DNA from: an uncultured Clostridium sp. | GTDB taxonomy: Bacteria; Bacillota; Clostridia; TANB77; CAG-508 | NCBI GenBank assembly: GCA_900557045.1 | Contig: USQY01000002.1 | Location: forward strand, 1-64,000 | Length of the DNA: 64,000 bases | Direction: 5' to 3' | Shown here: positions 1 through 9,900 of the stretch, in pieces | Position numbering within the stretch: the first letter of the stretch is position 1 | Layout of the letters: the number at the start of each line of letters is the position of its first letter | Notes under the pieces: model-generated | Told to the model about the DNA's origin: nothing | What the model saw: only the letters and a program-made list of their open reading frames with translations | Databases searched by the model: none | Program-made: the position numbers and the translations under genes

Positions 1-71
1 CTTTGGGATTATGTATATTTTTTTTTATATTTTCCCGAAAAATATTGACACTATCAAATAAAAAAAAGTAA

Positions 72-100
72 TTGACAGTAGATAATTTTAATAGTATTAT
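72..100 (+). promoter_or_regulatory. Sigma-A type promoter of the TM2 gene
   Basis: TTGACA at 72-77, a 17-base spacer and TATTAT at 95-100 closely match the housekeeping consensus. It lies about 30 bases before the start of the TM2 gene. A second TTGACA at 45-50 has no convincing -10 partner. Confidence 0.7.
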
Positions 101-131
101 AGAAGTATAAGAAGTAAAAAGGGGTGAAAAT

Positions 132-350
132 ATGGAAAATAAAAGCGATAAAGATTGGTTAGTAACATTACTATTATGTATATTTGTAGGTTATATAGGA
201 ATACATCGTTTCTATGCTGGTAAAATTGGTACAGGAATATTACAATTATTAACAGCTGGTGGTTGCGGAGTTTGGACATTAGTAGACTTAATAATGATTA
301 TAACAGGTAAGTTTACAGATTCAGAAGGAAGACTTATTGAAAATAAATAA
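132..350 (+). CDS. TM2 domain membrane protein
   Basis: A 72-residue protein with two hydrophobic stretches (about residues 10-27 and 38-58) joined by a short turn. The turn carries GIHRFYAGKIGTG, the hallmark of the TM2 family (G-x-HRFY), and a second conserved patch, GCGVWTLVDLIMI, follows. TM2 proteins are small inner-membrane proteins with no settled biochemical role. The ATG follows a GGGGTG ribosome site at good distance and a strong promoter sits just upstream. The next gene overlaps the 3' end, so the two are probably co-transcribed. Confidence 0.9.
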   Translation: MENKSDKDWLVTLLLCIFVGYIGIHRFYAGKIGTGILQLLTAGGCGVWTLVDLIMIITGKFTDSEGRLIENK

Positions 351-648
351 TAAAAAAGTAATGAATAGAATATTTATATGTTTATGTATAAATATTCTAT
401 TATTATTGTTGTTGTATAATTTACCAATAGAAACTAATTATAGTTTATGCATATATAAAAATATAACAGGAAAAGAATGTTTTAATTGTGGAATGACACG
501 AGCATTTCTATCAATAGTTCATTTAAATTTTAAACAAGCAATTAATTATAATTGGAAAGTTGTTATTATATTTCCATATACAGTAATAATATATATAATA
601 ACATGGTATAAATATATATTTAATAATAATAAAAATAAATGTTCTTAA
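337..648 (+). CDS. DUF2752 family membrane protein
   Basis: A 103-residue protein with an N-terminal hydrophobic segment (about 12-28), the motif GKECFNCGMTRAF around residue 47 and a second hydrophobic segment (about 78-92). The Cys-x-x-Cys-GMTRAF pattern is typical of DUF2752, a small membrane family of unknown function. I take the TTG at 337 as the start because AGAAGGA lies about 8 bases before it; this overlaps the TM2 gene by 14 bases. ATG at 361 is an alternative without a good ribosome site. TM2 and DUF2752 genes are often neighbours, which supports a shared but unknown membrane role. Confidence 0.75.
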   Translation: MKINNKKVMNRIFICLCINILLLLLLYNLPIETNYSLCIYKNITGKECFNCGMTRAFLSIVHLNFKQAINYNWKVVIIFPYTVIIYIITWYKYIFNNNKNKCS

Positions 649-664
649 GTGAAGATTTTTGAGT

Positions 665-693
665 TTGACAAATAAACATAATAATAGTAAAAT
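665..693 (+). promoter_or_regulatory. Sigma-A type promoter
   Basis: TTGACA at 665-670, a 17-base spacer and TAAAAT at 688-693, placed about 35 bases before the DUF4870-like gene. Confidence 0.65.
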
Positions 694-727
694 AATATTA
701 AATTAATGTAAGAGTGGGGTGAATAAA

Positions 728-1048
728 ATGGAGCAAAAAGTCAGAGGTTTATTAGCATATTTATTTGGATGGATTGGTGGATTAATAGTTTTATTAGCAT
801 TCAAAGATAATGATGATAGAACTAAATTTAATGCTTGTCAATCTATAGTTATTTCAGCAATTGGTATGGTATGTTCTTTTGTTATAGGCTTAATTCCTTA
901 TGTAGGATTTGTAGGTTCATTAATTAGTGTATTAGTTTTCGTATTACAAATAATAGGAATGGTTAAGGCATATAAGGAAGAAGAATACGAATTACCAGTA
1001 ATAAGTGACTTAACAAGAAATATTTTTAAAAGTCAATTATCAAAATAA
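728..1048 (+). CDS. DUF4870-like small membrane protein
   Basis: A protein of 106 residues with three hydrophobic segments. The N-terminal pattern (LLAYLFGWIGGLIVLL, then KDNDDRTKFNACQSIV) fits the DUF4870/YtpI-like group of small multi-pass proteins, in which a polar loop with 'KF.A.QS' separates the first two helices. Function is unknown. A GTG at 719 would add three residues, but the ATG at 728 has the GGGGTG ribosome site at proper spacing, so I chose it. It has its own promoter and a hairpin follows, so it is probably a single-gene unit. Confidence 0.65.
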   Translation: MEQKVRGLLAYLFGWIGGLIVLLAFKDNDDRTKFNACQSIVISAIGMVCSFVIGLIPYVGFVGSLISVLVFVLQIIGMVKAYKEEEYELPVISDLTRNIFKSQLSK

Positions 1049-1121
1049 TTTATTGTGGATGTTTACTCTATAACATTTTTGTCTTATTTGGAATAGATAT
1101 TAACAGTACACAATTTGAAGG

Positions 1122-1156
1122 CAGATAACTTAAGTTATCTGTTCTTTATTTTTACT
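1122..1156 (+). terminator. Probable intrinsic terminator
   Basis: A perfect 20-base palindrome (CAGATAACTT and its complement, 1122-1141) followed by a T-rich run. It sits between the DUF4870-like gene and rplI. Confidence 0.6.
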
Positions 1157-1269
1157 TTATGTTAATACCTTACCAAGTTTAGTGTATGTTTTTTATTATT
1201 TTTTAATTTTTTCATTGTGAATTTTTAGAAAATTAGTAGAAATTCAAACAGAAAATCCCAACAGAGTAC

Positions 1270-1298
1270 TTGAAAAAAAGCGTATTTTAGTATAGAAT
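1270..1298 (+). promoter_or_regulatory. Promoter of rplI-dnaB
   Basis: TTGAAA at 1270-1275, a 17-base spacer and TAGAAT at 1293-1298, about 33 bases before rplI. Confidence 0.55.
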
Positions 1299-1331
1299 AG
1301 TATAAAATTATAATTAAGAAAAGGTGATATT

Positions 1332-1778
1332 ATGAAAGTAATTTTATTAGACAATATAAAAGGTGTAGGAAAAAAAGATGAAGTTATAAATGCTAGTGAT
1401 GGTTATGCTAGAAATTTTTTATTTCAAAAAAAATTAGCTGTTGAGGCAAATGCTGAAAATATGAGCAAATTGAATAATAAAAAGAATTCAGAAAAACATA
1501 AAAAAGATGTTGAAAAATCTAATGCTGAGGCAATTGCAAATAAGATGAAAGAAATTAGTGTTGTAATTAAAGTTAAAGCAGGGGACAATGGGAAAATTTT
1601 TGGCGGAGTTACTGCTAAAGAAATTTCAGAAAGTTTAAAACAACAATTTAATATTGATGTAGATAAAAAGAAAATTGTTTTAAACGAAAATATTAAAAAT
1701 TTAGGAGTATTCAATATTTCTGTTAAATTATTTGAAGGTGTTACTGGAAATCTTAAAGTAAATGTTGTTAATCAATAA
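1332..1778 (+). CDS. rplI: 50S ribosomal protein L9
   Basis: A protein of 148 residues, the usual L9 length. The N-terminal globular domain begins MKVILLDNIKGVGKKDEV and contains the conserved DGYARNFL segment that contacts 23S rRNA. A long charged helix (about residues 42-72) leads to the C-terminal domain with GKIFGGVTAKEI. L9 sits at the base of the L1 stalk and spans to the neighbouring ribosome, helping to hold the reading frame. That is worth noting in a genome with apparent programmed frameshifts, but this L9 looks ordinary. It is followed by dnaB, the arrangement common in Bacillota. Confidence 0.97.
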   Translation: MKVILLDNIKGVGKKDEVINASDGYARNFLFQKKLAVEANAENMSKLNNKKNSEKHKKDVEKSNAEAIANKMKEISVVIKVKAGDNGKIFGGVTAKEISESLKQQFNIDVDKKKIVLNENIKNLGVFNISVKLFEGVTGNLKVNVVNQ

Positions 1779-1857
1779 TTGCTGAAGCAAATAGAAAAGT
1801 AGCTGTAACAACTGAAAATAGTGGCTGAAAAGAATAAATAAAAAGGAAGTAATAAAT

Positions 1858-3186
1858 ATGGATTTTAATAAAGTACCACCACATGACCTAGAAGCCGAAC
1901 AAGCTGTAATAGGTAGTATGCTTACAGATAAAGATGCTGTAATATCAGCAATAGAAGTACTTTCAGATTACGATTTTTATAGAGAAGATAATAAAATAAT
2001 TTATTCTGCAATATTAAATCTATATAATAGAGGAGAACCTATAGATATTATAACTTTGAAATCAGAACTTGCATCAATGGGAAAACTAGAAGCTATTGGT
2101 GGTTTGGAATATTTAGTAGAGTTGCCAGAAAAGGTTCCAACAACAGCGAATGTTGATAAATATATTAAAATTGTTGAGGAAAAATCAACATTAAGAACTT
2201 TAATAAGAACAGCAAATGAGCTAATAACACTAGGTTATGATCCAACACAAGAAGTAGAAGAATTGATGGATAATGCTGAAAAAAAGATTTTTAATGTTAT
2301 GCAAAGCAGAAATCAAAAAGGATATAGTTCTATGAAAGATATACTTGTTGATACATTTGTTGAATTAGAGGAGTTGTATAATAGAAAACAACATGTAACA
2401 GGTGTTCCAACAGGTTTTTTAGATTTAGATTATAAAACTGCAGGGCTTCATGGTTCAGATTTAATTCTAGTTGCAGCAAGACCTGCTATGGGAAAATCAG
2501 CATTTGCACTTAATATAGCAACTAACGCAGCTGTAAGAGCTAAAACTCCTGTGGCAATTTTTAGCTTAGAGATGTCAAAGGAACAAATGGCTAACAGAAT
2601 TTTGTGTAGTGAGGCACTGGTTGATAGTAATAAGGTAAGAACTGGTAAAGTTGAAGATGATGATTGGGTTAAACTTGCGCAAGCTTCTGGAATTCTTTCA
2701 GAGGCACAGATATTTATTGATGACACTCCTGGTATATCAATAATGGAAATCCGTGCAAAGTGTAGAAAAATGAAGTTAGAAAAAGATATTGGGTTGGTTG
2801 TAATAGATTATTTGCAATTGGTTCAAGGAAGCAGTAAAAGAGGGGCAAGTCGTGAGCAGGAAATTGCTGAAATTAGTCGTTCACTTAAAATTTTGGCTAA
2901 AGAGATTAATGTTCCTGTAATTGCGCTGTCACAGTTATCTCGTGCACCAGAACAAAGACCAGATCATAGGCCTATGCTTTCAGATCTTCGTGAATCTGGT
3001 TCTATTGAGCAGGATGCAGATATTGTTATGTTTTTGTATAGGGATGATTATTATAATCAGGATAGTGAGAAAAAGAATGTTGCTGAGGTTATTTTGGCAA
3101 AGCATAGAGCTGGTTCAACTGGTACGGTTGAGTTGGCTTGGTTGGGAAGTTATACGAAGTTTGCTAATTTGGAGCAACATATGTAG
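1858..3186 (+). CDS. dnaB: Replicative DNA helicase DnaB (DnaC of Bacillus)
   Basis: A protein of 442 residues, normal for the hexameric replicative helicase that unwinds DNA 5' to 3' at the fork. The N-terminal DnaB domain begins with PPHDLEAEQAVIGSML (about 7-22), the part that binds primase. The RecA-like motor has Walker A ARPAMGKS at residues 207-214 and a Walker B-like segment ending VVIDYLQLV near 310-320. The 'LRESGSIEQDADIV' segment near the end is also typical. AAGGAAG precedes the ATG. It lies 79 bases after rplI with no visible terminator, so it is probably co-transcribed. Confidence 0.97.
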   Translation: MDFNKVPPHDLEAEQAVIGSMLTDKDAVISAIEVLSDYDFYREDNKIIYSAILNLYNRGEPIDIITLKSELASMGKLEAIGGLEYLVELPEKVPTTANVDKYIKIVEEKSTLRTLIRTANELITLGYDPTQEVEELMDNAEKKIFNVMQSRNQKGYSSMKDILVDTFVELEELYNRKQHVTGVPTGFLDLDYKTAGLHGSDLILVAARPAMGKSAFALNIATNAAVRAKTPVAIFSLEMSKEQMANRILCSEALVDSNKVRTGKVEDDDWVKLAQASGILSEAQIFIDDTPGISIMEIRAKCRKMKLEKDIGLVVIDYLQLVQGSSKRGASREQEIAEISRSLKILAKEINVPVIALSQLSRAPEQRPDHRPMLSDLRESGSIEQDADIVMFLYRDDYYNQDSEKKNVAEVILAKHRAGSTGTVELAWLGSYTKFANLEQHM

Positions 3187-3198
3187 GAAAATTTTAAT

Positions 3199-3239
3199 AA
3201 AATCTGCATTGGATTGAGTGATGCGGGTTTTATTTTTTT
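3199..3239 (+). terminator. Intrinsic terminator after dnaB
   Basis: Stem AAAATCTGCAT (3199-3209) pairs with ATGCGGGTTTT (3221-3231), using G-U pairs, followed by ATTTTTTT. Confidence 0.7.
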
Positions 3240-3241
3240 GG

Positions 3242-3282
3242 GGAGCACCGAGAGAAAAAATTATTATTTTTGAAAAATAAAA
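3242..3282 (+). repeat. Partial copy of the palindromic element (left arm)
   Basis: GCACCGAGAGAAAAAA followed by a decayed T4-GAAAA segment matches the left arm of the complete copy at 55522. The matching right arm is not clear here, so this looks like a decayed or half copy. Like the copy at 55522 it lies just downstream of a gene on the + strand. Confidence 0.5.
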
Positions 3283-3363
3283 TAAGCTATATTATTTTTT
3301 ATGATTCTATTGAGTATGGAATTAATCTTTTTTTCTCAACAATATTATGTTAAGGAATTTTTC

Positions 3364-3392
3364 TTGCATATGTATGAAATTCGTGGTACAAT
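3364..3392 (+). promoter_or_regulatory. Promoter of tilS
   Basis: TTGCAT at 3364-3369, a 17-base spacer and TACAAT at 3387-3392. Confidence 0.55.
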
Positions 3393-3470
3393 AATAGTTA
3401 AATTTCTAAGAGACAATACCTTTTGTGTATTTGTAAAAAAGTAAAAGAAAGATAATGGAAAGAGGAAAAA

Positions 3471-4643
3471 ATGAAAAATAAAGTATTAAATACTATAAAG
3501 AAATATAATCTAATACAAGAAAATGATAAGATTGTAATTGGTGTTTCAGGTGGACCTGATTCAATGTGCCTTCTACACATTTTAAACGGATTAAAAGAAA
3601 AATTGAATTTTGAAATTGTTGTGGCACATATTAATCATATGATACGCAAAGAAGCTGAGGAAGAAACACAATATGTTAAAAATTTTTGTGATAAATTAGG
3701 TATTAAGTGTTATATAAAAAGAATCGATGTTATAGATAAATCTAATAAAGAAAAAATTGGAACTGAAGAGGCTGGAAGAAAGGCTAGGTATGATTTTTTC
3801 GAAGAGGTTTTAAATATTGTTAATGCAAATAAAATAGCTACTGCACATAATGAAAATGATAATGCTGAAACAGTGTTGATGAATATTTTTAGGGGAGCAG
3901 GAACTTCTGGGCTTAAAGGTATAGAGCCAATAAGAGATAATAAATATATTAGACCAATTATTGAATGTGAAAGAAGTGAAATTGAGGAATATTGTAGGGT
4001 TAATAAATTACAACCTAAAATTGATAAAACAAATTTTGAAAATGTGTATACAAGAAATAAAATTAGAAATGTTTTAATTCCTGAAATAAAAAAAGAGTTT
4101 AATCCTAATATAATAGAGTCATTAAATAAATTGTCTATTTTAGCAAGGCAAGAAAATAATTTTATTCAAGAGTATGCAAAAAACATTATGGAAAATGAGT
4201 TGATTGTAGAAAAAGATTTAGAAAATTTGCAACAAAGTAGAAATGAAAAGCAAAATAATAAAATATGCAGAGAGCAAATGGAAAAAGAGAAAATAGCAAA
4301 AGACAAATTACAGAAAGAGCAAATGCAAAAAAATCAAATAGAGAAAGAAGAAATACAGAGAAAGCAATTGCAGAAAGAGCAGACATCAAAAGAAAAAACG
4401 CAGAATAACAAAAGTATAGTTCTAAATCTAAAAAAATTTAATCAATTAGATGATGTAATAAAAAACAGAATTGTATTAGAAACTATTCAAAGAGTTTTAG
4501 GTTCGACACAGGGAATTGAGAAAATCCATGTGGATGATATTGTTAAATTATGTTCTAAAAACATAGGGAATAAGTACTTAACGCCAAATAAAAACATAAA
4601 AGTTCTTGTTAAGGATGGAAATATTACTTTTATGTTACAATAG
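3471..4643 (+). CDS. tilS: tRNA(Ile)-lysidine synthetase with a charged insertion
   Basis: A 390-residue protein. TilS joins lysine to C34 of tRNA-Ile(CAU) using ATP, so that the anticodon reads AUA, an essential step in an AT-rich genome. The PP-loop SGGPDS is at residues 26-31 and the N-terminal ATP-pyrophosphatase domain is complete (VAHINH, EEAGRKARY, TAHNENDNAETVLMNIFRGAG). The C-terminal part (about 318-390) matches a shortened substrate-binding region. Residues 267-311 are a five-residue repeat rich in K, E and Q (see findings). The usual hpt gene between tilS and ftsH is missing. AAAGAGG precedes the ATG. Confidence 0.93.
   Translation: MKNKVLNTIKKYNLIQENDKIVIGVSGGPDSMCLLHILNGLKEKLNFEIVVAHINHMIRKEAEEETQYVKNFCDKLGIKCYIKRIDVIDKSNKEKIGTEEAGRKARYDFFEEVLNIVNANKIATAHNENDNAETVLMNIFRGAGTSGLKGIEPIRDNKYIRPIIECERSEIEEYCRVNKLQPKIDKTNFENVYTRNKIRNVLIPEIKKEFNPNIIESLNKLSILARQENNFIQEYAKNIMENELIVEKDLENLQQSRNEKQNNKICREQMEKEKIAKDKLQKEQMQKNQIEKEEIQRKQLQKEQTSKEKTQNNKSIVLNLKKFNQLDDVIKNRIVLETIQRVLGSTQGIEKIHVDDIVKLCSKNIGNKYLTPNKNIKVLVKDGNITFMLQ
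4269..4403 (+). repeat. Nine 15-base units coding a pentapeptide repeat in tilS
   Basis: Residues 267-311 read as nine units of the form K/R-[EDNK]-[QKE]-[MILT]-[QEAS]: REQME, KEKIA, KDKLQ, KEQMQ, KNQIE, KEEIQ, RKQLQ, KEQTS, KEKTQ. The DNA repeats are degenerate (GAAAGAGCAAATGCA-like), so the array is either old or diverging. Confidence 0.75.
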
Positions 4644-4718
4644 AAAAACAAACTTCGTATTTCCGTAGTGAAGTAAAAATTTTGTAGAATTTTGTAATGT
4701 GAAAGTTTGATGAATGGC

Positions 4719-4747
4719 TTGAAATAAGGGTAAAATTATGTTATAGT
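4719..4747 (+). promoter_or_regulatory. Promoter of ftsH
   Basis: TTGAAA at 4719-4724, a 17-base spacer and TATAGT at 4742-4747, about 40 bases before the start. Confidence 0.55.
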
Positions 4748-4784
4748 TTCTAATAGATTTTTAGACACATAAGGAGGGAAAATT

Positions 4785-6581
4785 TTGAAAAATAGTATAA
4801 AAACATTAGCAATTTGGTTAATAATTGGTATAATTTTCATAGTACTTATTTCTTCAATTTTAGAAAACGGTGATAGAAAACTTTCATATTCAGAATTAGT
4901 AACAAAAATAGAAGCAAATGAAGTTGAAAATGTAGAAATTGACTCATCTGGTCAATCTGCAATTATAAAATTGAAAAATGATAATATAGAAAAAGAAGTT
5001 AATATACCAAATATCGAAAATTTTATGAATACATTAACAGAACCTATGAAAAGTGGTCAAGTCAATGTAGTAGAAAAATCTGAGTCATGGTTTATGGTTG
5101 TGTTAGGTTTATTAACACCATTTGGAATATTGATAATATTCTTTATCTTCTGGTTTATTTTAATGAACAGAAGTCAGGGTACTGGAAAAACAATGTCTTT
5201 TGGAAGGAGTAAAGCAAAATCTATAAATGAATTAGATAAAAACAAAATAACTTTTGCAGATGTAGCAGGTGTTGATGAAGAAAAAGAAGAGTTACAAGAA
5301 ATAGTGGAATTCTTAAAAAACCCAAAAAAATTTACAGATATGGGTGCTAGAATACCAAAAGGTGTATTATTAGTAGGACATCCAGGAACAGGTAAAACAT
5401 TATTAGCAAAAGCTGTAGCTGGCGAAGCAGGAGTTCCTTTCTTTATAATAAGTGGTTCTGATTTTGTGGAAATGTTTGTAGGTGTTGGGGCATCTAGAGT
5501 TAGAGATTTATTTGAACAAGCTAAAAAAAGTGCTCCATGTATAATATTTATAGATGAAATTGATGCAGTAGGACGTCAAAGAGGTGCAGGTGTTGGTGGA
5601 GGACATGATGAGAGAGAACAAACATTAAACCAATTACTTGTTGAAATGGATGGCTTTGCTGAAAATGAAGGTGTAATAGTTTTAGCTGCTACAAACAGAC
5701 CTGATATTTTGGATAAAGCTTTATTACGTCCAGGTAGATTTGATAGACAAATTGTTGTGCCTGCACCAGATGTTAAGGCAAGAGAAGAAATATTAGAAGT
5801 TCATGCTAGAAAGAAAATGATAGGGTCAGATGTAGATTTAAAGACAATAGCAAAAAATACTTCAGGATTTTCCGGAGCAGATTTAGAGAATGTATTAAAT
5901 GAAGCTGCATTACTTGCTGCAAGAAGAAATAAAACAGAAATTAATATGGCTGAAATAGAAGATGCTATGGTAAAAGTTACTATGGGACCTGAAAAGAAAA
6001 CAAGAGTAAGAAGTGAAAAAGAAAATAAATTGGTTGCATATCATGAAGCAGGTCATGCTGTTGTAAGTAGATTTTTACCAACACAAGATGCCGTACATCA
6101 AATTTCAATTGTGCCTAGAGGAATGGCTGGAGGTTATACTATGTATAGACCAACAGAAGATAAATCTTTTATGTCTAAATCTGAAATGCTAGAACAAATA
6201 GTTTCACTTTTAGGCGGAAGAGTTGCAGAAAAGCTTATATTAGATGATATTTCAACAGGTGCAAGCAATGATATAGAAAGAGCAACTAAAATAGCACGTT
6301 CAATGGTTACTAAATATGGTATGAGTGATAGAATTGGAACAATAATGTTAGGAAATAATCAAGAAGAAGTATTCTTAGGAAGAGATTTTTCACAAGGAAA
6401 AGAGTATTCTGAAGAAACAGCTGGTATTATAGATGAAGAAGTTAAATCTATTGTAGATAATGCTTATAATACTGCTCTTGAAATATTGAAAAACAATATT
6501 GAAAAACTTCATGCTGTTGCAGGAGTATTATTAGAAAAAGAAAAAATTGATGGAGATGAATTCGAAGCAATTTTCGCTTAG
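4785..6581 (+). CDS. ftsH: ATP-dependent zinc metalloprotease FtsH
   Basis: A 598-residue membrane protease that extracts and degrades membrane and some cytosolic proteins as a hexamer. Two transmembrane helices (about 7-26 and 104-128) flank a small outer domain. The AAA+ domain has Walker A GHPGTGKT at 198-205 (most homologues have GPPGTGKT, so the His is unusual), Walker [12 protein letters not shown], and the second-region-of-homology GRFDRQI. The zinc-protease motif HEAGH is at 420-424. The start is TTG, directed by AAGGAGGG at ideal spacing. The C-terminal tail is short. A strong terminator follows, so this is a single-gene unit. Confidence 0.97.
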   Translation: MKNSIKTLAIWLIIGIIFIVLISSILENGDRKLSYSELVTKIEANEVENVEIDSSGQSAIIKLKNDNIEKEVNIPNIENFMNTLTEPMKSGQVNVVEKSESWFMVVLGLLTPFGILIIFFIFWFILMNRSQGTGKTMSFGRSKAKSINELDKNKITFADVAGVDEEKEELQEIVEFLKNPKKFTDMGARIPKGVLLVGHPGTGKTLLAKAVAGEAGVPFFIISGSDFVEMFVGVGASRVRDLFEQAKKSAPCIIFIDEIDAVGRQRGAGVGGGHDEREQTLNQLLVEMDGFAENEGVIVLAATNRPDILDKALLRPGRFDRQIVVPAPDVKAREEILEVHARKKMIGSDVDLKTIAKNTSGFSGADLENVLNEAALLAARRNKTEINMAEIEDAMVKVTMGPEKKTRVRSEKENKLVAYHEAGHAVVSRFLPTQDAVHQISIVPRGMAGGYTMYRPTEDKSFMSKSEMLEQIVSLLGGRVAEKLILDDISTGASNDIERATKIARSMVTKYGMSDRIGTIMLGNNQEEVFLGRDFSQGKEYSEETAGIIDEEVKSIVDNAYNTALEILKNNIEKLHAVAGVLLEKEKIDGDEFEAIFA

Positions 6582-6609
6582 GAAATTCAAGAGTTTAAAA
6601 GATTTCATA

Positions 6610-6648
6610 AAAAAAGAACTGTTCTATAAAAGGAACAGTTCTTTTTTT
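6610..6648 (+). terminator. Intrinsic terminator after ftsH
   Basis: Stem AAAAAAGAACTGTTC pairs with GAACAGTTCTTTTTTT around an 8-base loop. Confidence 0.9.
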
Positions 6649-6916
6649 ATGAAGTAAAATATCCTACGGAAATTTGTAATAAACAGGTTTAAACTATTCA
6701 AAAAATAAGTTAAATAAAGTCAGGAAATAACCTATTTAAAAATTAAATCTAAAAATTAATATAAACTTAATATATATACATATAAATTGGTTAATTATGG
6801 TTTCCGTAAAGGTTTGGTCAAAACAAAAAGACAAAATGCAAAAACAAGGTATTGATATAAATTTTTCTTATACTTATAATGAATTCAAACTAAAATTTAA
6901 TCAAAGGAGAAGAAAA
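6649..6916. other. AT-rich leader before the giant surface-protein gene
   Basis: No gene is supported here. An in-frame upstream extension from a GTG/ATG near 6797 is possible, but it has no ribosome site and would place about 40 charged residues before the signal peptide. I see no convincing -35/-10 pair. The long leader could be untranslated. Confidence 0.4.
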
Positions 6917-9900
6917 ATGAAAAGAAAGAAATTCATAAGTCTAATTTCAGTTTTGCTAATTTGTTTAATGGCATTTATAGCAATATCAATTAATTACAAA
7001 GTTAAAGGATATACTGAACAAGTAGACGGTATTACATGGTATTATACTATAAGTGGTAATAATGCAGTAAATGTATATGTTGCTAGTGGTACTCCATCTG
7101 GAACTTTAACTATACCAGAAACATTAGGAGGTTACACAGTAACAAGTATTAGAGGTGTTGCAACAAGTGCTAGTGCAAGTGGCAAAAATATTTTAGGAGC
7201 TACTACTAATAATACAACTATTACAAAAGTAGTAATTCCAAATACTGTAACAAGTATAGGTAATAATACTTTTTCAAAATTTAATGCACTTACAGAAATT
7301 GATATACCAGATTCTGTAACAAATATTGAGCAATATGCATTTTATAATTGCCAAGGCTTGAAAAAAATTAATTTTGGAAGTAATAGTAATTTACAAATTA
7401 TTAATAATTATGCATTTAATAATTGTTATAAATTAGAAAAATTAAATATGCCAAATACGGTTACAACTCTTGGAAGTTATTCTTTTGGTAATTGCTCAGG
7501 ATTGAAAGAAATAACTCTTTCAAATAAACTTGAGATAATAGGTGCACAAGCTTTTAATAATGCTTCACAAATATCAAATGAATTAATAATTCCAGATACA
7601 GTAACACAAATAGGTGATTATGCATTTTATAACAATAGAAAAATATCAGGAAATTTAGTTATTCCAAGTAGTGTAAAAAGTATAGGACAAAGAGCTTTTA
7701 ATGATTGTCAAAATATACAATCATTAACATTAAATGAAGGAATTAATTCAATAGGTAGTTATGCCTTTCAAGGTTGTTCAGGAATAAAAGGTGATTTAAT
7801 AATACCAGATTCTGTTACAGTATTAGGTGCAAATGCTTTTGCAACATGTAGTAGTATTGATGGTACAATAAGAATTGGAAGTGGAGTAAGAACTATAGAA
7901 AATTATACATTTAGTGCATGTACTAATGTATATAAAATAATTGTAGGACCAAATGTAACAAGTATTGGATATGGTTCATTTCAAGGGTTTGAAGATATAT
8001 GGATTGAAAATACAGAAGAAAATGTAAGTGTTAATACAAATTTTGCAGGATATGATAAAACTGCAACAATCCACTGGTTAGGAGAGACACATAAAATAAA
8101 TGTATCTGTTCCTCAAGGTGTAAAAGTTATTAATGTAAATACATCTTCAGAAATGACAACTGGTGATTATGAATGTGATTCTTCTTTCGAATTTAAAATA
8201 GATGTAGATAATAGTTACAATTATAACAATTTAAAATTAGTAATAATGGAAAACAATGATGAGAAAAATGCAAGGATTTACGATGTGAATTCTGCTGATA
8301 CATATAAGATAGACAGGTTAACTAAAGATCATTTTATAGGTGTTCAAAACTTGGAAACAGGTTTGGATTTAAGTTTAAGAACATTTATTACAGAAATAAA
8401 TAGAGAAAAAGTTACAGATTCAAGAGAACCTGTTTCAGAAATGGAAAATGGTGATTTTGTATATGCACATACAAAAAATCCTATCAAAGTAAAAAAAGGA
8501 AATTTTATAACATATAAAATTCGTGTATATAATGAAGGAATGACAGATGGAACAGCAAACAAAATCAGTATGTATATTCCTGAAAGTTTAGAGCTTGTAG
8601 AAACAAATAAAACAAACATAACATATAAATGGGTAAAAGAATTTGATGGAAAAATATCTTCAACATATTTAGCTAATAAAAGTGTAAAAGGATATGTAGG
8701 ATTAGGTGCACCAAAATATGAAGAATTAGAAGTTTTATTACAAGTAAGTTCTGATGTAACAACAGATGAAGAGATAAGATTATTAACATTATGCCAAATA
8801 GAAGAGCAAAGTGCACAAGATGCAGATTCAACACCTGGAAGTATAAGTACTTTACCTTCAAAAGATTATAAAGAACAAGAGAGTAAACAATCAACTAATT
8901 TATCATACATTAAAGGTATAGAAGATGATGATGATTTTGAAAATGTTGTTTTAGAAGGAAAAATTAAAGTTGATTACAAAATAAGAATAAATAAAATTGA
9001 TAGTGATACAAAAGAATTATTAGCAGGAGCAAAATTCAATTTATTAGACAAAGATGGAAATGTTTTAAAAACAAGTGTTACAACACAAGAGGGTGTTTTA
9101 GATTTTGGAATGATGACAACATTAGGTGAAGGTGATGATATTTATTATATAGAAGAAGTTGCAACACCTGAAGGATATGTTGTTTTAGAAAGAACTAAAA
9201 TAAAATTAGTTGTAACTAAAACTTTAGTTGATGAAAATCAAGGTACATATTCAGTAAAAGTTGTTTGCGAAGTTTTAGATTTTAGACTAGATACAACAAG
9301 ATATGAATTCATTCCTATTTTCACAGCAGAACAATTTAGAAAAATTGGCTCAGGTGAAACTATAAAAATAGATGGTGTTAATTATGAATACAAAGCAGAT
9401 GGTAATTACAAATTAATGTCAGATATTGATGCAAGCAATATTGAATGGGAACCAATTCAAACACCATTCAAAGGAATTATTGATGGTAATAATCATAAAA
9501 TAATCAACATGCATTATTCATCTGATTCAGATGTTAATATTAAAGAAATCGGTATGTTTAGATATGTTGATGGTATTATTGAAAACTTAGAATTAGAAAA
9601 TGTTCAAATTCATATAAAAGGTATTGCAGAAGATGCAACAGGAATAACAAACTATTCTGGTGTTGGTGCTATTGCAGGTGTTATGGGAAAAGGGACTATA
9701 AGAAATTGTAAAGTTTCAGGTTCAATAACAGCATCAACAGATAATATAGGAGGTTTTGTTGGACATACAATTCCATATGTAAAACCACAAGATGATAATG
9801 ATGAGGAAAATAAAGATAAAAATCAAAATGGTATTATAAAAATTCAAAATTGTACTAATAATGCATCAGTAACAGGTGAACAAACAACAAAAACAGTAAA

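Noticed and set aside
6797..6916. Upstream extension of the giant surface gene
   Set aside because: No ribosome site, and it would place 40 charged residues before the signal peptide; ATG 6917 has a good ribosome site.
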